From assembly GCA_964639885.1 (NCBI GenBank), contig CAZXEH010000006.1, positions 1 to 64,000 on the forward strand: a DNA stretch of 64,000 nucleotides, in the 5' to 3' direction. The notes below the pieces were generated by a model. It was not told the DNA's origin and ran no database searches. It was given only the letters and a program-made list of their open reading frames with translations. The DNA is from JAGNLA01 sp964639885. GTDB taxonomy: Bacteria; Caldisericota; Caldisericia; JAAYUI01. Both the position numbers and the translations under genes were made by a program. This document shows, in pieces, positions 1 to 9,591 of this stretch (positions are counted from its first letter, which is position 1; every line of letters starts with the position of its first letter).

Positions 1-1
1 T

Positions 2-3000
2 GCAACCGATGGCAGCAAACTCATCGTTGCCGACTCTGCAAATTGCAGGGTGCAGGAACTTCAGCTGGACGGCAATTTCGTAAGGAGCTACGGAGAAAAG
101 GGCAGAGGCCCTGACAAGCTGTTCTTCCCAAGCGATTGCGTGGTTGACGCATCAGGCAAAGTCTACATCTCTGACACCTACAACCACAGACTTTCAATCT
201 TTGACCCAAAGACAGAATTTTTCTATGACTTTGGACAAAATGGCGGGCCAAGCAACATCAACTTCATGACTCCGGCTGTCTGCCCGGAAGAAAAACAAGA
301 CCCGAAAGCATTTGGCTGGTTCAACTTCCCCCAGGGGATAGCAATCGATGAATACGGTTGCTTCGTTTCTGACACTTTCAACCACAGGATCCAGTACGTC
401 GAATACGGACAGATATTCAACACCAATCCATTCCTTGTTTCTCCACTCGTTGTTGATTTTGGCGTGGTTGGAAACGGGCAGGATGCAACCCAGAGAATTC
501 AGATTAAAAATCTTTCTGGTGGTGAAATCTCAGGCATTGTTGAAATCCCTGCTAGCGCAAACTCCTGGCTCAAAACACACGGCACATCGTTCACTGGAGA
601 TGAGTCTCCAATTGAACTCTACGTCGACGCTGAGGCAGAACCAAACACCTACAACACAACAGTGACTATCATAACAAATAAGGATGTAGGCGATAATCAT
701 ACACAAATAACAGTAAAAGCAGTCATCGGTGAGAGCTTCGGTTATACAATCGATGCCGATGCCTTCATCAACGCCGAGTCAACGGACAGATTCGACATCC
801 CGGTAAAAATCCTGGCTCAGAACAACTACACAGGAAACGTCGCCCTTGATATTGTTCAGGTTCCACCAGGAACTTACGGCCAGTTCTCAGTAAGAATGGT
901 TAACCTTGCCAAACAGAATGACTCGGTTCTCACGATCAAGGCTTCAAAAACACTTGGCAGGGGTATCTACAGAATCCGTGTCAAGGCTCAGAGCCTGCAG
1001 ATCAATGTTACAGTTGAACGCGATATCTGCATAATCGTTTCCAGATCACGGACATTTGACAACAAAACAGTTCTGATGGAAACGTTCACTGCAAAATGGT
1101 GCATCAACTGCCCATATGCCCACAGGGCTGCTGAGAGACTGCTTGAAGAATACGGTGACACTAAGGTTATCCCAGTCATGTATTATGTCGAAGCAAAGGA
1201 TGATGACGTTGAACCTTTCCTTTACTACCATCCAGCCGACAACAGATACAAAACAATGGGGAGCTTTGGTCTTCCAACCACTTTCTTCAACGGTCAGAAC
1301 TCAACTGTCGGCGGAGACAATGACGAAGAGAGGAAGAAAGCCCCGAAGGACAAACAGCCGTGCGACAGGTTCACCGGCACGACATTCACATACCTGAGGT
1401 ACAAACAGGAAGTCGAGAAGGGTCTGTCTGAACTCTCACCGTTGAAGATGTTCATCGAAGCCAATGTTAAAGACGGCTATATAGATGCAAACATCAACAT
1501 CGAGACTCTGCAGCAGATCGACAACAAGAACCTCTTCCTTTACGTCGTTTTGACAGAGGACAACATCTTCGATCCAGGTGTTAACGGCGACGAGTACCAC
1601 AACCTTGTTGTCAGGGAGATGTACACTACTGAAAAAGGTGAACCAATCAACCTTGTCACCGGCACAACCTTCAAAAAATCAATGCATCTGAAGCTGCCAA
1701 CATACGTTGATGAAAACAATTCAAGGTTCATTGTATGGATCCAGCGCAACACGTCAAAGGAAACCATCCAGACCCAGGCAATCAAATTGAACTTCCAGGG
1801 CATCAAGGACTCAATTCTCGTCAAAACCGAAAGCCAGGCAGTGTCAATTGAAATCGACAAGGAGTCATCGGTCGACTACCACCTGACAAACGCTGGCAGT
1901 TACACTGAAAAAGTAACAATCAATCCGACGCTCTCCGTTGAAGGCTGGGAATGGTCGCTTTATGAAGGCAACAAGGAACTGCCAAAGAAGGATATCCAGG
2001 TAACCCTGGAACCGATGCAGAGCATGACAATCACAGCAAAGATCAAACCTCCATCAAACGCCAATCCTGGAACAAATGCCCAGTTGAGCCTTAATGTAGG
2101 AACCGGCAGGATAAAGAAGGTTGAAAATACAATTTCACTGGTCAGCATTCCAAAGCTTCCGCCAGATTTCAAAATGAACGTGCCTGTTTCAAGAATCGAT
2201 CTCTCCAGAAGAACGACTTCGACCATCACAATCCCTGTTCAGCAGATCAACGGATTTGACGGCGTTGTCACACTGACAAACTGCACACAGAACTCGTCAA
2301 TTGGCGTTGACATCTCACCAATCACAGGCATCCCGCCGTTTGATGTAACAGTCACTGTCACTGGCGGTCAGGAACTCACTCTTGGCGACCACAGAATCTG
2401 TCTGCTTGCAACCGGTATCACTTCAGCCGGTGAAACAGTCGAACACAAGACTGAAATCCCGGTAAACGTCCTTTATGCAAATATTGTTCTTGGAGCCAAC
2501 CCCAAAAAGGTCGTAAGCTGCTCTGAAAACCAGTCATGCCACAGCACAAACGTTGAAATTGCAGTCAACTCTCCGGTTGAAATCTCCGAGTGCAGGTTCA
2601 GCGTCAGGTATGACCCGACAGTTCTGACAACCTCGCACAGGGCAATAGGATCATTCCTTGGCCCGAACGCCACGATGGACTTCATCGACAGGGCGTCCGA
2701 GGGACTTATAACCGTCCACATCAAAGGCAAGCTCTCAAAGGGTGATGGTTTGCTGTGCTCCATCATGATGAGGGGTGTCAAGGGTGTGAGCAAGGCCGGA
2801 TCACAGATTGAGGTCTGCGATGTATCGATGTACAACGACAAAGGCCAACCGGTGCTCACCAATATCGGATGCACGGCTTCAAAGGTCGACATCATCTCAC
2901 AGATCGCCCCACCGATCCTCACCTGTGACGTTAAGGACGGAGCGGTGTTCGACCAGGAATACTACACGATCACCGGTTCCTGCAAGTCCACTGATCCAGA

Positions 3001-3850
3001 TTATCACACAAACCTCACCGTCAACGGGAGACCGGTAATCGTCAAATCCGACTGGACATGGGAATACGTCGCAAAACTTCGTGAAGGCATCAACCAGTTC
3101 GTCATCATTGCAAAGGATGAAACTGGTGGTTCAACCGGCCTCAAGTTTACAATAGTCCGTGACAGCACACCGCCACAGATTGGTGTCACAAACATAAAGG
3201 ACAACGGACATACAAGAAATCCGTTCTTCAACCTTGAAGGCTGGGTTGACGAGAAGGTTGACCTGACAATCAACGATGAACCGGTTGAAATCAACCAGTT
3301 CAAGGAATTCTCCAAACCGCTCAAACTGGTCAAGGGTCCGAATAAAATCACACTCAGAGCCACCGACCAGCTTGGAAAAGTCACTGAGCTTGTCATCACT
3401 ATCTGGCTTGATTCCAAGACAGTGCTAAACCTCTGGCTGAACCAAACAAAATACACAATCGATGGCAAGGTGATGACTCTTTCTGCAGCACCAACTTCGA
3501 GCTCGCCACCGCTTCCAAAGGCACTGGCCGGCAACACATTCATGCCAATTCGAGAAGTGACTGAGGCTCTCGGTGCCACCATCGCCTGGGATGCTACCGA
3601 CAAAAAAGTAACAATAATCCAGAATCTTGAGGATAAGACAAAAACAATCGAGCTTTGGATAAACAAAAAAACTGCCAGGATCAACGAAGCGGAAGTAAGA
3701 ATCGACGAGAAGGGGAAGCTCTATCCGGTTATAGTAGCCGGTAAGACTCTCCTTCCACTGAGGTTCGTTGCAACCGCTCTGGGAGCCTCGGTTGATTATG
3801 TGGCCAAAGAAAAGAAGATCGTCCTGACCTATCCTGTTGACATGAACTAG
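2..3850 (+). CDS. Giant modular surface protein: NHL propeller, thioredoxin-like, cohesin-like and stalk domains (5' partial)
   Basis: The reading frame is open from base 2 and already encodes an NHL blade, so the true start lies upstream of the window; the GTG at 50 is only an internal codon. Residue numbers here count from that GTG. About 1-120 are NHL beta-propeller blades. About 120-230 is an Ig/BACON-like beta domain. About 340-420 is a thioredoxin-like fold with a WCINCP (CxxC) motif, resembling Omp28-type redox domains. Then come Ig-like modules, a cohesin-like segment near 808-950, two glucodextranase/Big-like repeats, and a C-terminal pair of copper-amine-oxidase N-domain-like (stalk) units near 1125-1266. 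Secretion is inferred from the architecture, since the signal peptide is outside the window. The comEA-like gene starts 2 bp after the stop. Domain calls are by eye; the overall role, perhaps surface binding or a redox-active envelope scaffold, is inference. Confidence 0.85.
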   Translation, partial: ATDGSKLIVADSANCRVQELQLDGNFVRSYGEKGRGPDKLFFPSDCVVDASGKVYISDTYNHRLSIFDPKTEFFYDFGQNGGPSNINFMTPAVCPEEKQDPKAFGWFNFPQGIAIDEYGCFVSDTFNHRIQYVEYGQIFNTNPFLVSPLVVDFGVVGNGQDATQRIQIKNLSGGEISGIVEIPASANSWLKTHGTSFTGDESPIELYVDAEAEPNTYNTTVTIITNKDVGDNHTQITVKAVIGESFGYTIDADAFINAESTDRFDIPVKILAQNNYTGNVALDIVQVPPGTYGQFSVRMVNLAKQNDSVLTIKASKTLGRGIYRIRVKAQSLQINVTVERDICIIVSRSRTFDNKTVLMETFTAKWCINCPYAHRAAERLLEEYGDTKVIPVMYYVEAKDDDVEPFLYYHPADNRYKTMGSFGLPTTFFNGQNSTVGGDNDEERKKAPKDKQPCDRFTGTTFTYLRYKQEVEKGLSELSPLKMFIEANVKDGYIDANINIETLQQIDNKNLFLYVVLTEDNIFDPGVNGDEYHNLVVREMYTTEKGEPINLVTGTTFKKSMHLKLPTYVDENNSRFIVWIQRNTSKETIQTQAIKLNFQGIKDSILVKTESQAVSIEIDKESSVDYHLTNAGSYTEKVTINPTLSVEGWEWSLYEGNKELPKKDIQVTLEPMQSMTITAKIKPPSNANPGTNAQLSLNVGTGRIKKVENTISLVSIPKLPPDFKMNVPVSRIDLSRRTTSTITIPVQQINGFDGVVTLTNCTQNSSIGVDISPITGIPPFDVTVTVTGGQELTLGDHRICLLATGITSAGETVEHKTEIPVNVLYANIVLGANPKKVVSCSENQSCHSTNVEIAVNSPVEISECRFSVRYDPTVLTTSHRAIGSFLGPNATMDFIDRASEGLITVHIKGKLSKGDGLLCSIMMRGVKGVSKAGSQIEVCDVSMYNDKGQPVLTNIGCTASKVDIISQIAPPILTCDVKDGAVFDQEYYTITGSCKSTDPDYHTNLTVNGRPVIVKSDWTWEYVAKLREGINQFVIIAKDETGGSTGLKFTIVRDSTPPQIGVTNIKDNGHTRNPFFNLEGWVDEKVDLTINDEPVEINQFKEFSKPLKLVKGPNKITLRATDQLGKVTELVITIWLDSKTVLNLWLNQTKYTIDGKVMTLSAAPTSSSPPLPKALAGNTFMPIREVTEALGATIAWDATDKKVTIIQNLEDKTKTIELWINKKTARINEAEVRIDEKGKLYPVIVAGKTLLPLRFVATALGASVDYVAKEKKIVLTYPVDMN

Positions 3851-3852
3851 GA

Positions 3853-4461
3853 ATGGGCTGGCTGCCTTCACCAAATCAGATCAGATGGCTGGTGGCAGGG
3901 CTTTGTACAGGCCTTGCCACCGGTCTTGTTGTTGGAATAGCTGTTTCAGGGATCAGACCGGCAACAAGGGAGAACTCGATAAACCAGTCAAAGTCAGCCG
4001 CACAATCGCTTGGCTGGGATCAGCTGGACAGCGTCTACAAATCCTCCCAGGCATTCACAATCTCAAGAAACCCAACACTATACAAGAATCTTCTGGCTGC
4101 CATCGGTGACAGGTTCGCAATCCTTGAGAAGACACCAACTCAGCCAAAAACAGCCGATCTGGAGAAACCGACAGAAGAAAGGTCGTCAATAACGACTAAA
4201 CCAATCACCTCATCGGTTGTGCCACCACCCGTGTCATCAAGTGGCAAATATCTTGACGGCACCGGTGAAATAGACATCAATTCTGCAACATTGGAACAGA
4301 TTGATGCGGTTTCAAGAATGTCAACAAATACCGCCAAAGATATTCTAAATTACATCAAAACAAAAGGGCCGATCAAATCCTTTGATGAACTGGACACAAT
4401 TCCAGGTGTCGGGCCAAAAACCATTGAAAAACTGAGGTCTTCTTTTCACATCAGCCGATGA
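3853..4461 (+). CDS. comEA: ComEA-like membrane-anchored helix-hairpin-helix DNA-binding protein
   Basis: 202 aa. One N-terminal membrane segment (about residues 11-33) is followed by a low-complexity Ser/Thr/Pro linker (about 90-135) and a C-terminal helix-hairpin-helix domain (about 138-202) with the typical ComEA pattern: INSAT near its start and a PGVGPKT hairpin near its end. ComEA holds incoming DNA at the cell surface for transformation. The gene overlaps comEC by 4 bp (ATGA), the classical gene pair, which supports the call. The usual SLBB domain between anchor and HhH is not seen; an unstructured linker occupies its place. The start lies 2 bp after the surface-protein stop with a weak AGGA close upstream, so translation is probably coupled. 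Confidence 0.82.
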   Translation: MGWLPSPNQIRWLVAGLCTGLATGLVVGIAVSGIRPATRENSINQSKSAAQSLGWDQLDSVYKSSQAFTISRNPTLYKNLLAAIGDRFAILEKTPTQPKTADLEKPTEERSSITTKPITSSVVPPPVSSSGKYLDGTGEIDINSATLEQIDAVSRMSTNTAKDILNYIKTKGPIKSFDELDTIPGVGPKTIEKLRSSFHISR

Positions 4462-6788
4462 TGAAGCCTGTCCAGTCAACTGCGATTGCATTTGCATCTG
4501 GCTGCGCTCTCGGGATTGTCTTTGGCATTCCACCATTTTACCTCATCCCATTGCTTCTGATATCAGTTTCTGTCTGGGCTGTCCCAAAATTTGACCATCT
4601 CCCGAGGCACATGCTTTTCTTCCTCATCGCAGGCATGATCCTTGTTTCCTACACAAGGGCGGGGACGCAGGAGTTTCCGGTTTCAGGGTCAAAATATGCA
4701 GTCAAGGGGACAGTGACCTTTGTCAGGGAGTCGAATGCCAGAAGGTCAGTTTTCGAGATGAAGATCGAGGAAGCCAACCCATCAGGCCTTCCGTTGACAA
4801 TAGCCAGATGCTACACGCTTCAAAACGACAAACTCCAATCCGGAGATGTTATCGAGTTCACAGCCTCTACTAGAACACCAGCGACAGCAACCAACCCTGG
4901 CGAGTTCGATTTTGCCCAGTATCTGATGACAAACGATGTCGGAGTAATGCTTGCTTCTTACGAGACGCCAAGGATAATCGGATCGAAAGTGTCGCCTTCT
5001 GTTGTTGCCGACAGGGTAAGGTCAGCATTCGATTCCGTGTTCGTCTCAAACCTGCCGCAACGACAGGCTGATCTTCTCGACAGCATGGTTTTTGGCAGAA
5101 GAGAACTCCCCGATGACATCTCGAGGAATTTTTCAAGAACCGGAACAAGCCACATCGTGGCAGCCTCTGGTTTCAACATTTCAATTGTGACAATCACCAT
5201 GCTCTACCTCATGCTCTGGTTAACCGGCAACAAAAAGGCCGCCCTGATCTGCGCCATAGTCATTGCCATCTGCTATGCAATGATCGCCGGATTTTCTCCA
5301 TCGGTTTCGAGGGCGCTTTTGATGGCAGTACTTTCGATTGGAGCCCAGCTTTTCAACCGCAGACACGCAACATCTTCAGGATTGGCGCTGTCTGTAATCA
5401 TTCTTTTGGCTATCAACCCATTGTGGATCGCTCAGCCAGGGTTCCAGCTCTCGTTCCTTTCTACCCTGTGCCTGTTCGTCATCGCACCTGTCTTGTTTGA
5501 ACTTGAAAAGAATAAACCTTGGCCTTTCAAGATTCTCACCCTGATTTTGATCACAACGGTCATCCAATTGTTGGCACTGCCTGTTCTGGCAACCAACTTC
5601 CATTCGATTTCGCTGGTTTCACCGATAGCAAACCTTATCGTAATTCCGATTTCGACATTGCTGACCCCGCTTGGGTTGCTTGCTTCAGTTTTCGGAGTCA
5701 TCCTGCCACCGATTGGTACCCTGCTGTGCCTTATCGCTTACCCAATCCTTATTATTCTGGACAAGGCCATAGAAATCCTTGCCCAGCCTTCATGGGCCTT
5801 GTTGTCGATTGGAAATGTTTCCGCCTATGCATGGATTTTCTATTACATCAGCGCAGGTTTCGGGCTGGCTTTGATAACCAAAGCCAAAGCGTTCACTCAG
5901 AGAAACATGAAACTGGTGGCCGTTACAGTTATTGCCATCTCATTGTCAGCTTTTTGCGGGACAGTGTCTTCAACTCCATCAAACAACGGTCAGATAACGT
6001 TCCTTGACGTTGGACACGGCGATGCGATATTCATCCAGACACCTTCAGGGAAAACCCTCCTCATTGACGGCGGAGGCGGAGCTCCCTACCTGCCGTCCGG
6101 TGATACTGGCGCAAGAATCGTCATTCCTTTCCTGAGATTCAGAGGGATAAATCATCTTGATTACATTATCGCCACACATCGCGATCAGGATCACATCGGT
6201 GGGCTCACTTCGGTCATAAACGAGTTTCCGGTCGGTGAGATTTTTGATTCAGGAGTGAAATCCGATACTTTCGAAGCAAGGGATTTTGAGCTGTCCATAA
6301 AAAACAAGCGTATCAGAGCAACAATTCCAAGCCCAAGACAGGAAGTCCAGATTGATCCTAAAACCAAGATCATCTTTCTCGGCCCACCGAATCCTTTGAA
6401 TCCTGGTCAAACAAAAGCAGATATAACCAATAACAATTCAATTGCCTGCATTTTTGAGATGGATGGGGTGAGAATCCTTTTTGGCGCCGACATACAAACT
6501 GAGGCAATGGTTCAGGAAATTGGCCTTGGAAGTCTTATAAAAGCAGACATCGTCAAGATTCCCCATCACGGTGGCTACACACCAGGTTTCCCCAGGTGGA
6601 TCGATCAGGTGCAACCCAAACTGCTTGTAAATTCAGATTCAGCAAACGATGGAACCGGCATCGATACAAGGATTGAGAAAAGCATACTTGAGCGATACAT
6701 TCCGGTTGTTTCAACGGCAAACATTGGAGCCATAACAATTTCAATCGATAAAGGCACTTGGATGGTTGAAGGCTTTACCAGAAAATAA
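4458..6788 (+). CDS. comEC: ComEC/Rec2 family DNA uptake channel with metallo-beta-lactamase domain
   Basis: 776 aa, full length for the three-part family. It has N-terminal membrane segments with a short soluble domain (to about 150), the polytopic competence domain (about 200-500), and a C-terminal metallo-beta-lactamase domain from about 510. The last carries a THRDQDHIGG metal-binding motif near 573-582 and a later PHHGG motif. ComEC carries single-stranded DNA across the inner membrane; the C-terminal domain is thought to degrade the non-transported strand. ATG at 4458 overlaps the comEA-like stop by 4 bp; the next codon is also ATG. A bidirectional terminator follows directly. No pilus genes are in the window, so a working transformation system is inferred, not shown. 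Confidence 0.93.
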   Translation: MMKPVQSTAIAFASGCALGIVFGIPPFYLIPLLLISVSVWAVPKFDHLPRHMLFFLIAGMILVSYTRAGTQEFPVSGSKYAVKGTVTFVRESNARRSVFEMKIEEANPSGLPLTIARCYTLQNDKLQSGDVIEFTASTRTPATATNPGEFDFAQYLMTNDVGVMLASYETPRIIGSKVSPSVVADRVRSAFDSVFVSNLPQRQADLLDSMVFGRRELPDDISRNFSRTGTSHIVAASGFNISIVTITMLYLMLWLTGNKKAALICAIVIAICYAMIAGFSPSVSRALLMAVLSIGAQLFNRRHATSSGLALSVIILLAINPLWIAQPGFQLSFLSTLCLFVIAPVLFELEKNKPWPFKILTLILITTVIQLLALPVLATNFHSISLVSPIANLIVIPISTLLTPLGLLASVFGVILPPIGTLLCLIAYPILIILDKAIEILAQPSWALLSIGNVSAYAWIFYYISAGFGLALITKAKAFTQRNMKLVAVTVIAISLSAFCGTVSSTPSNNGQITFLDVGHGDAIFIQTPSGKTLLIDGGGGAPYLPSGDTGARIVIPFLRFRGINHLDYIIATHRDQDHIGGLTSVINEFPVGEIFDSGVKSDTFEARDFELSIKNKRIRATIPSPRQEVQIDPKTKIIFLGPPNPLNPGQTKADITNNNSIACIFEMDGVRILFGADIQTEAMVQEIGLGSLIKADIVKIPHHGGYTPGFPRWIDQVQPKLLVNSDSANDGTGIDTRIEKSILERYIPVVSTANIGAITISIDKGTWMVEGFTRK

Positions 6789-6817
6789 AAAAGACCCCCA
6801 AATCTGAGGGTCTTTTT
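6788..6817. terminator. Bidirectional rho-independent terminator
   Basis: A perfect 10-bp stem (AAAAAGACCC at 6788-6797 with GGGTCTTTTT at 6808-6817) and a 10-nt loop lie between two convergent genes. The A-run on one side and T-run on the other give a U-tract in both directions, so it can end both comEC and the dnaX-to-transketolase operon. Confidence 0.9.
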
Positions 6818-6829
6818 GTCAGTCGAAGA

Positions 6830-7762
6830 TTATTTTCCCAAAAGTCTCTTTGCAACGGCAAAAATTTCGTCGCGGTTGCACTTGAAGTGGGCGAGTAGCT
6901 CTTCCGGTTCGCCTGATTCACCGAAACGGTCTGCCATTGCCACGAATGCCATTTGCGTTGGCAGCTCTTTTCCAAGCGCCATCGCAACCATTGAACAGAG
7001 TCCACCATAAATCTGGTGTTCTTCGGCAACAAGAACTTTCCCGGTTTTCTTTGCAGAGGTTAAAAGTGTTGCCGTATCGAGGGGTTTAACAGTGTGCATG
7101 TTGATGATTTCGCAATCAACACCTATTTTTGCAAGCTCTTCCGAGGCTTTCATCGATTCATAGACCATTACACCGTTTGTGACAATTGTAAGGTCTTTCC
7201 CTGATTTGATTATGTTTGCCTTGCCAATTTCGAAAGGAGTTGCGTCATCGGTGATGGTCGGGACAGGAGCTCTTCCAAAACGGATATAGGCTGGGCCAGG
7301 TCTGTAAGCTGCAGCCATCGTTGCTTTTTTGGTTTCAACGTGGTCGCAGGGAACAAGAACGGTCATGTTCGGAATTGAGGCCATAATTGCAATGTCTTCG
7401 AGCGCCTGGTGAGTTGCGCCGTCCGGGCCGACTGAAATGCCAGCGTGTCCGCCGATGTTTACATTGAGATTGCTGTAGGCAACCATTGTTCTCATCTGCT
7501 CCCAGGCCCTGCCGGTCACGAACACGGAATAACTTGAAGCAAACGGGATTTTTCCGGCAATTGCCAATCCTGCAGCAACACCGATCATATTTTGTTCGGC
7601 AATGCCCATCTCAAAGAACCTGTCAGGAAACTTCTCCTGAAAGCGGTTTGAAGAGGTGGATTTTGCAAGGTCTCCGTCGAGAGCAACGATCCTTGGGTCT
7701 TTCAAACCAAGTTCGATGAGACCGTCTGAATATCCGTATCTTGTAGCTTTCGGTTCAGCCAT
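6830..7762 (-). CDS. Transketolase C-terminal subunit (split transketolase)
   Basis: 310 aa. It matches the pyrimidine-binding half plus C-terminal domain of transketolase: the GIAEQNM motif carrying the cofactor-activating Glu (about residue 55), then a transketolase_C domain from about 190. In many bacteria and archaea transketolase is made as two separate subunits; this is the second one. The N-terminal, thiamine-diphosphate-binding half would normally be the upstream neighbour, but here the upstream gene is glmS and no N-half is in the window. It is the last gene of the dnaX operon, 8 bp after glmS, with an AGGAGG ribosome site. It could alternatively be a 1-deoxyxylulose-5-phosphate-synthase-like half, but the length and motifs fit transketolase better. 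Confidence 0.88.
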   Translation of the reverse strand: MAEPKATRYGYSDGLIELGLKDPRIVALDGDLAKSTSSNRFQEKFPDRFFEMGIAEQNMIGVAAGLAIAGKIPFASSYSVFVTGRAWEQMRTMVAYSNLNVNIGGHAGISVGPDGATHQALEDIAIMASIPNMTVLVPCDHVETKKATMAAAYRPGPAYIRFGRAPVPTITDDATPFEIGKANIIKSGKDLTIVTNGVMVYESMKASEELAKIGVDCEIINMHTVKPLDTATLLTSAKKTGKVLVAEEHQIYGGLCSMVAMALGKELPTQMAFVAMADRFGESGEPEELLAHFKCNRDEIFAVAKRLLGK

Positions 7763-7770
7763 TGTTCCTC

Positions 7771-9588
7771 CTAGTCGACCGTTATGGTCTTCGAGACGTT
7801 CCTAGGATAGTCTGGAGAATATCCTTTTTCAACACACAGGTGATAGGCAAACATCTGCATGAAAACTGTGGCAATGATTGGCACGATTGCGTACTGGCTG
7901 TATGGAAGCTCGTAGAAAACTGTCGAATTCTGCTGGAGAGCCTCGTGGGGAGGAGCAACAGTTATTGCAGTTCCAAGCCTGCAGGTGACTTCGTTTATGT
8001 GCGAGAGGGTCATGTGCGAATCTTCTGTTGTGCTCAGGTAGAACACAGGATAATCCTTTGTCACAATCGCCAGTGGGCCATGCTTGAACTCGACTGAATC
8101 CATGCCTTCGCAGTGGGCGTAAGAGATTTCCTTGACCTTGAGCGCTCCTTCAATGGCCGAAGCATAGGTGATGCCATGACCGAGACTGTAAAAATCAGTG
8201 TTATCCTTATATTTCCTGGCAAGCTCGTGAGCCTGAGCATCCATTTTTTGAATCGTATCCCTGATTGCTTTCGGGATGAGCGCCAGATCGTCCGGGAGTG
8301 TGCCAGCTCTGCCTTTGAGTTTTGCAACTTCTGTGGCGATTCCGAGGAACAGCACCGCTTGATTTGTGAAGGTTTTTGTGGCAGCAACAGCAATTTCAAG
8401 GTTTGAAACAAGCGGCAGATAGCGCCTTGACCTCATCATGAGGGTTGAACCAATGACGTTTACGATTCCAAGCACCCTGTTTGCCATACCCTTTTCGGTA
8501 AGCATGTTCAAAACATTGATCAAATCTTTTGTTTCACCTGACTGGGAGACAAGCACGAACAAGTCATCAGGTCTCACACCTTCACCAAACTGCTGGAGGA
8601 ATGAACCGGCAACCACGGGGAAAGTGGCGCAACCGGCAAGCCTGTTGAGGAAATAGGAACCCATGACGCAGGCATTGTAGCTTGAGCCGGAACCGACAAG
8701 ATAAACATGGTTTGCATCTGCAAGTTCTTCGGCAAACGGAATCAAATCCTCGGAGTTTTTCAGGTAGTCAAGCAGAGCCTGCGCCCTCTCCGGCTGCTCA
8801 TCGATTTCCTTGGCCATGAAGAACGGGAATTCACCTTTTGATGCGGTTTCGGCCGACATACCTGTTTCAATCGGGTCACGATCGATCTTTTTGCCTGTCT
8901 CAATGCTTCTGATCTCGTATTCCTTCTCGTCAAATTCGACATACTCGCCGTCATTGAGCGGAATGATTCTTTGTGTGAGGGGGAGGATTGACGGGAGGTC
9001 TGACGAGGTGCAGATGAAGCCATCGCCAACGCCGAGGTAAAGCGAACTGCCCATCTTTGTGCAGTACATCTTTTTGCCGGCAAGCGAACAGATTGCGTAG
9101 GCATAGTCGCCTTTCAGGATGTGCCTTGCTTCCCTGATTGCCAGATCCATGTCGCCGTGTTTGTTATACTGCTCTTCAACCACATGCACGACCACTTCGC
9201 CATCGTTTTCACCCCTGAAGATGTGGCCTTTGGCTGTGAGTTCGCGTCTGAGCTGGATTGTGTTGACGATGTTGCCGTTGTGTGCGCCAACAATTCTGCC
9301 TCTTGTGTCAAAGTGTGGCTGGGCGTTTCTCTGAGCCGGAACGCCGAACGTTGCCCAACGGAGCTGGGTTATTCCTCTGTTTCCGACCAGTTCTGTGAAA
9401 TTGAGACGCTTGGCAACGTCATCAACCTTACCAACATCCTTTCTCAGATCGGCTTCTCCGTTTTTGGTGATGGCAACGGCTCCGACCGAGTCATAGCCAC
9501 GATAGATTAGGCTTCTGGCAGCATTTGTCAGTACCTGCCCCATCTCTTTCTTATCGTCAGCGTAAACAACACCGAATATTCCACACAT
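7771..9588 (-). CDS. glmS: Glutamine--fructose-6-phosphate aminotransferase (GlmS), divergent
   Basis: 605 aa, normal GlmS length. The mature N-terminus would expose the Cys2 nucleophile (MCGIFG); a class II glutaminase domain covers about 1-220, followed by two SIS sugar-isomerase domains with SQSGETKD and FKHGPLA motifs, and the family C-terminus PRNVSKTITVD. It makes glucosamine-6-phosphate, the first step to UDP-GlcNAc; glmM for the next step is at 58.8 kb. Several normally strict glutaminase motifs differ: RWATFG for RWATHG, NAQPH for NAHPH, and ENDGE where TDTE is usual. The Cys, the Arg-Trp pair and the Asp-x-Glu remain, so activity is likely. AAGGAG precedes the start; recR ends 3 bp upstream. 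Confidence 0.9.
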   Translation of the reverse strand: MCGIFGVVYADDKKEMGQVLTNAARSLIYRGYDSVGAVAITKNGEADLRKDVGKVDDVAKRLNFTELVGNRGITQLRWATFGVPAQRNAQPHFDTRGRIVGAHNGNIVNTIQLRRELTAKGHIFRGENDGEVVVHVVEEQYNKHGDMDLAIREARHILKGDYAYAICSLAGKKMYCTKMGSSLYLGVGDGFICTSSDLPSILPLTQRIIPLNDGEYVEFDEKEYEIRSIETGKKIDRDPIETGMSAETASKGEFPFFMAKEIDEQPERAQALLDYLKNSEDLIPFAEELADANHVYLVGSGSSYNACVMGSYFLNRLAGCATFPVVAGSFLQQFGEGVRPDDLFVLVSQSGETKDLINVLNMLTEKGMANRVLGIVNVIGSTLMMRSRRYLPLVSNLEIAVAATKTFTNQAVLFLGIATEVAKLKGRAGTLPDDLALIPKAIRDTIQKMDAQAHELARKYKDNTDFYSLGHGITYASAIEGALKVKEISYAHCEGMDSVEFKHGPLAIVTKDYPVFYLSTTEDSHMTLSHINEVTCRLGTAITVAPPHEALQQNSTVFYELPYSQYAIVPIIATVFMQMFAYHLCVEKGYSPDYPRNVSKTITVD

Positions 9589-9591
9589 GTC

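Noticed and set aside
3004..3684. 226-aa open frame on the minus strand inside the giant surface gene
   Set aside because: Antisense shadow of well-supported coding sequence; low-complexity composition and no recognisable motif.
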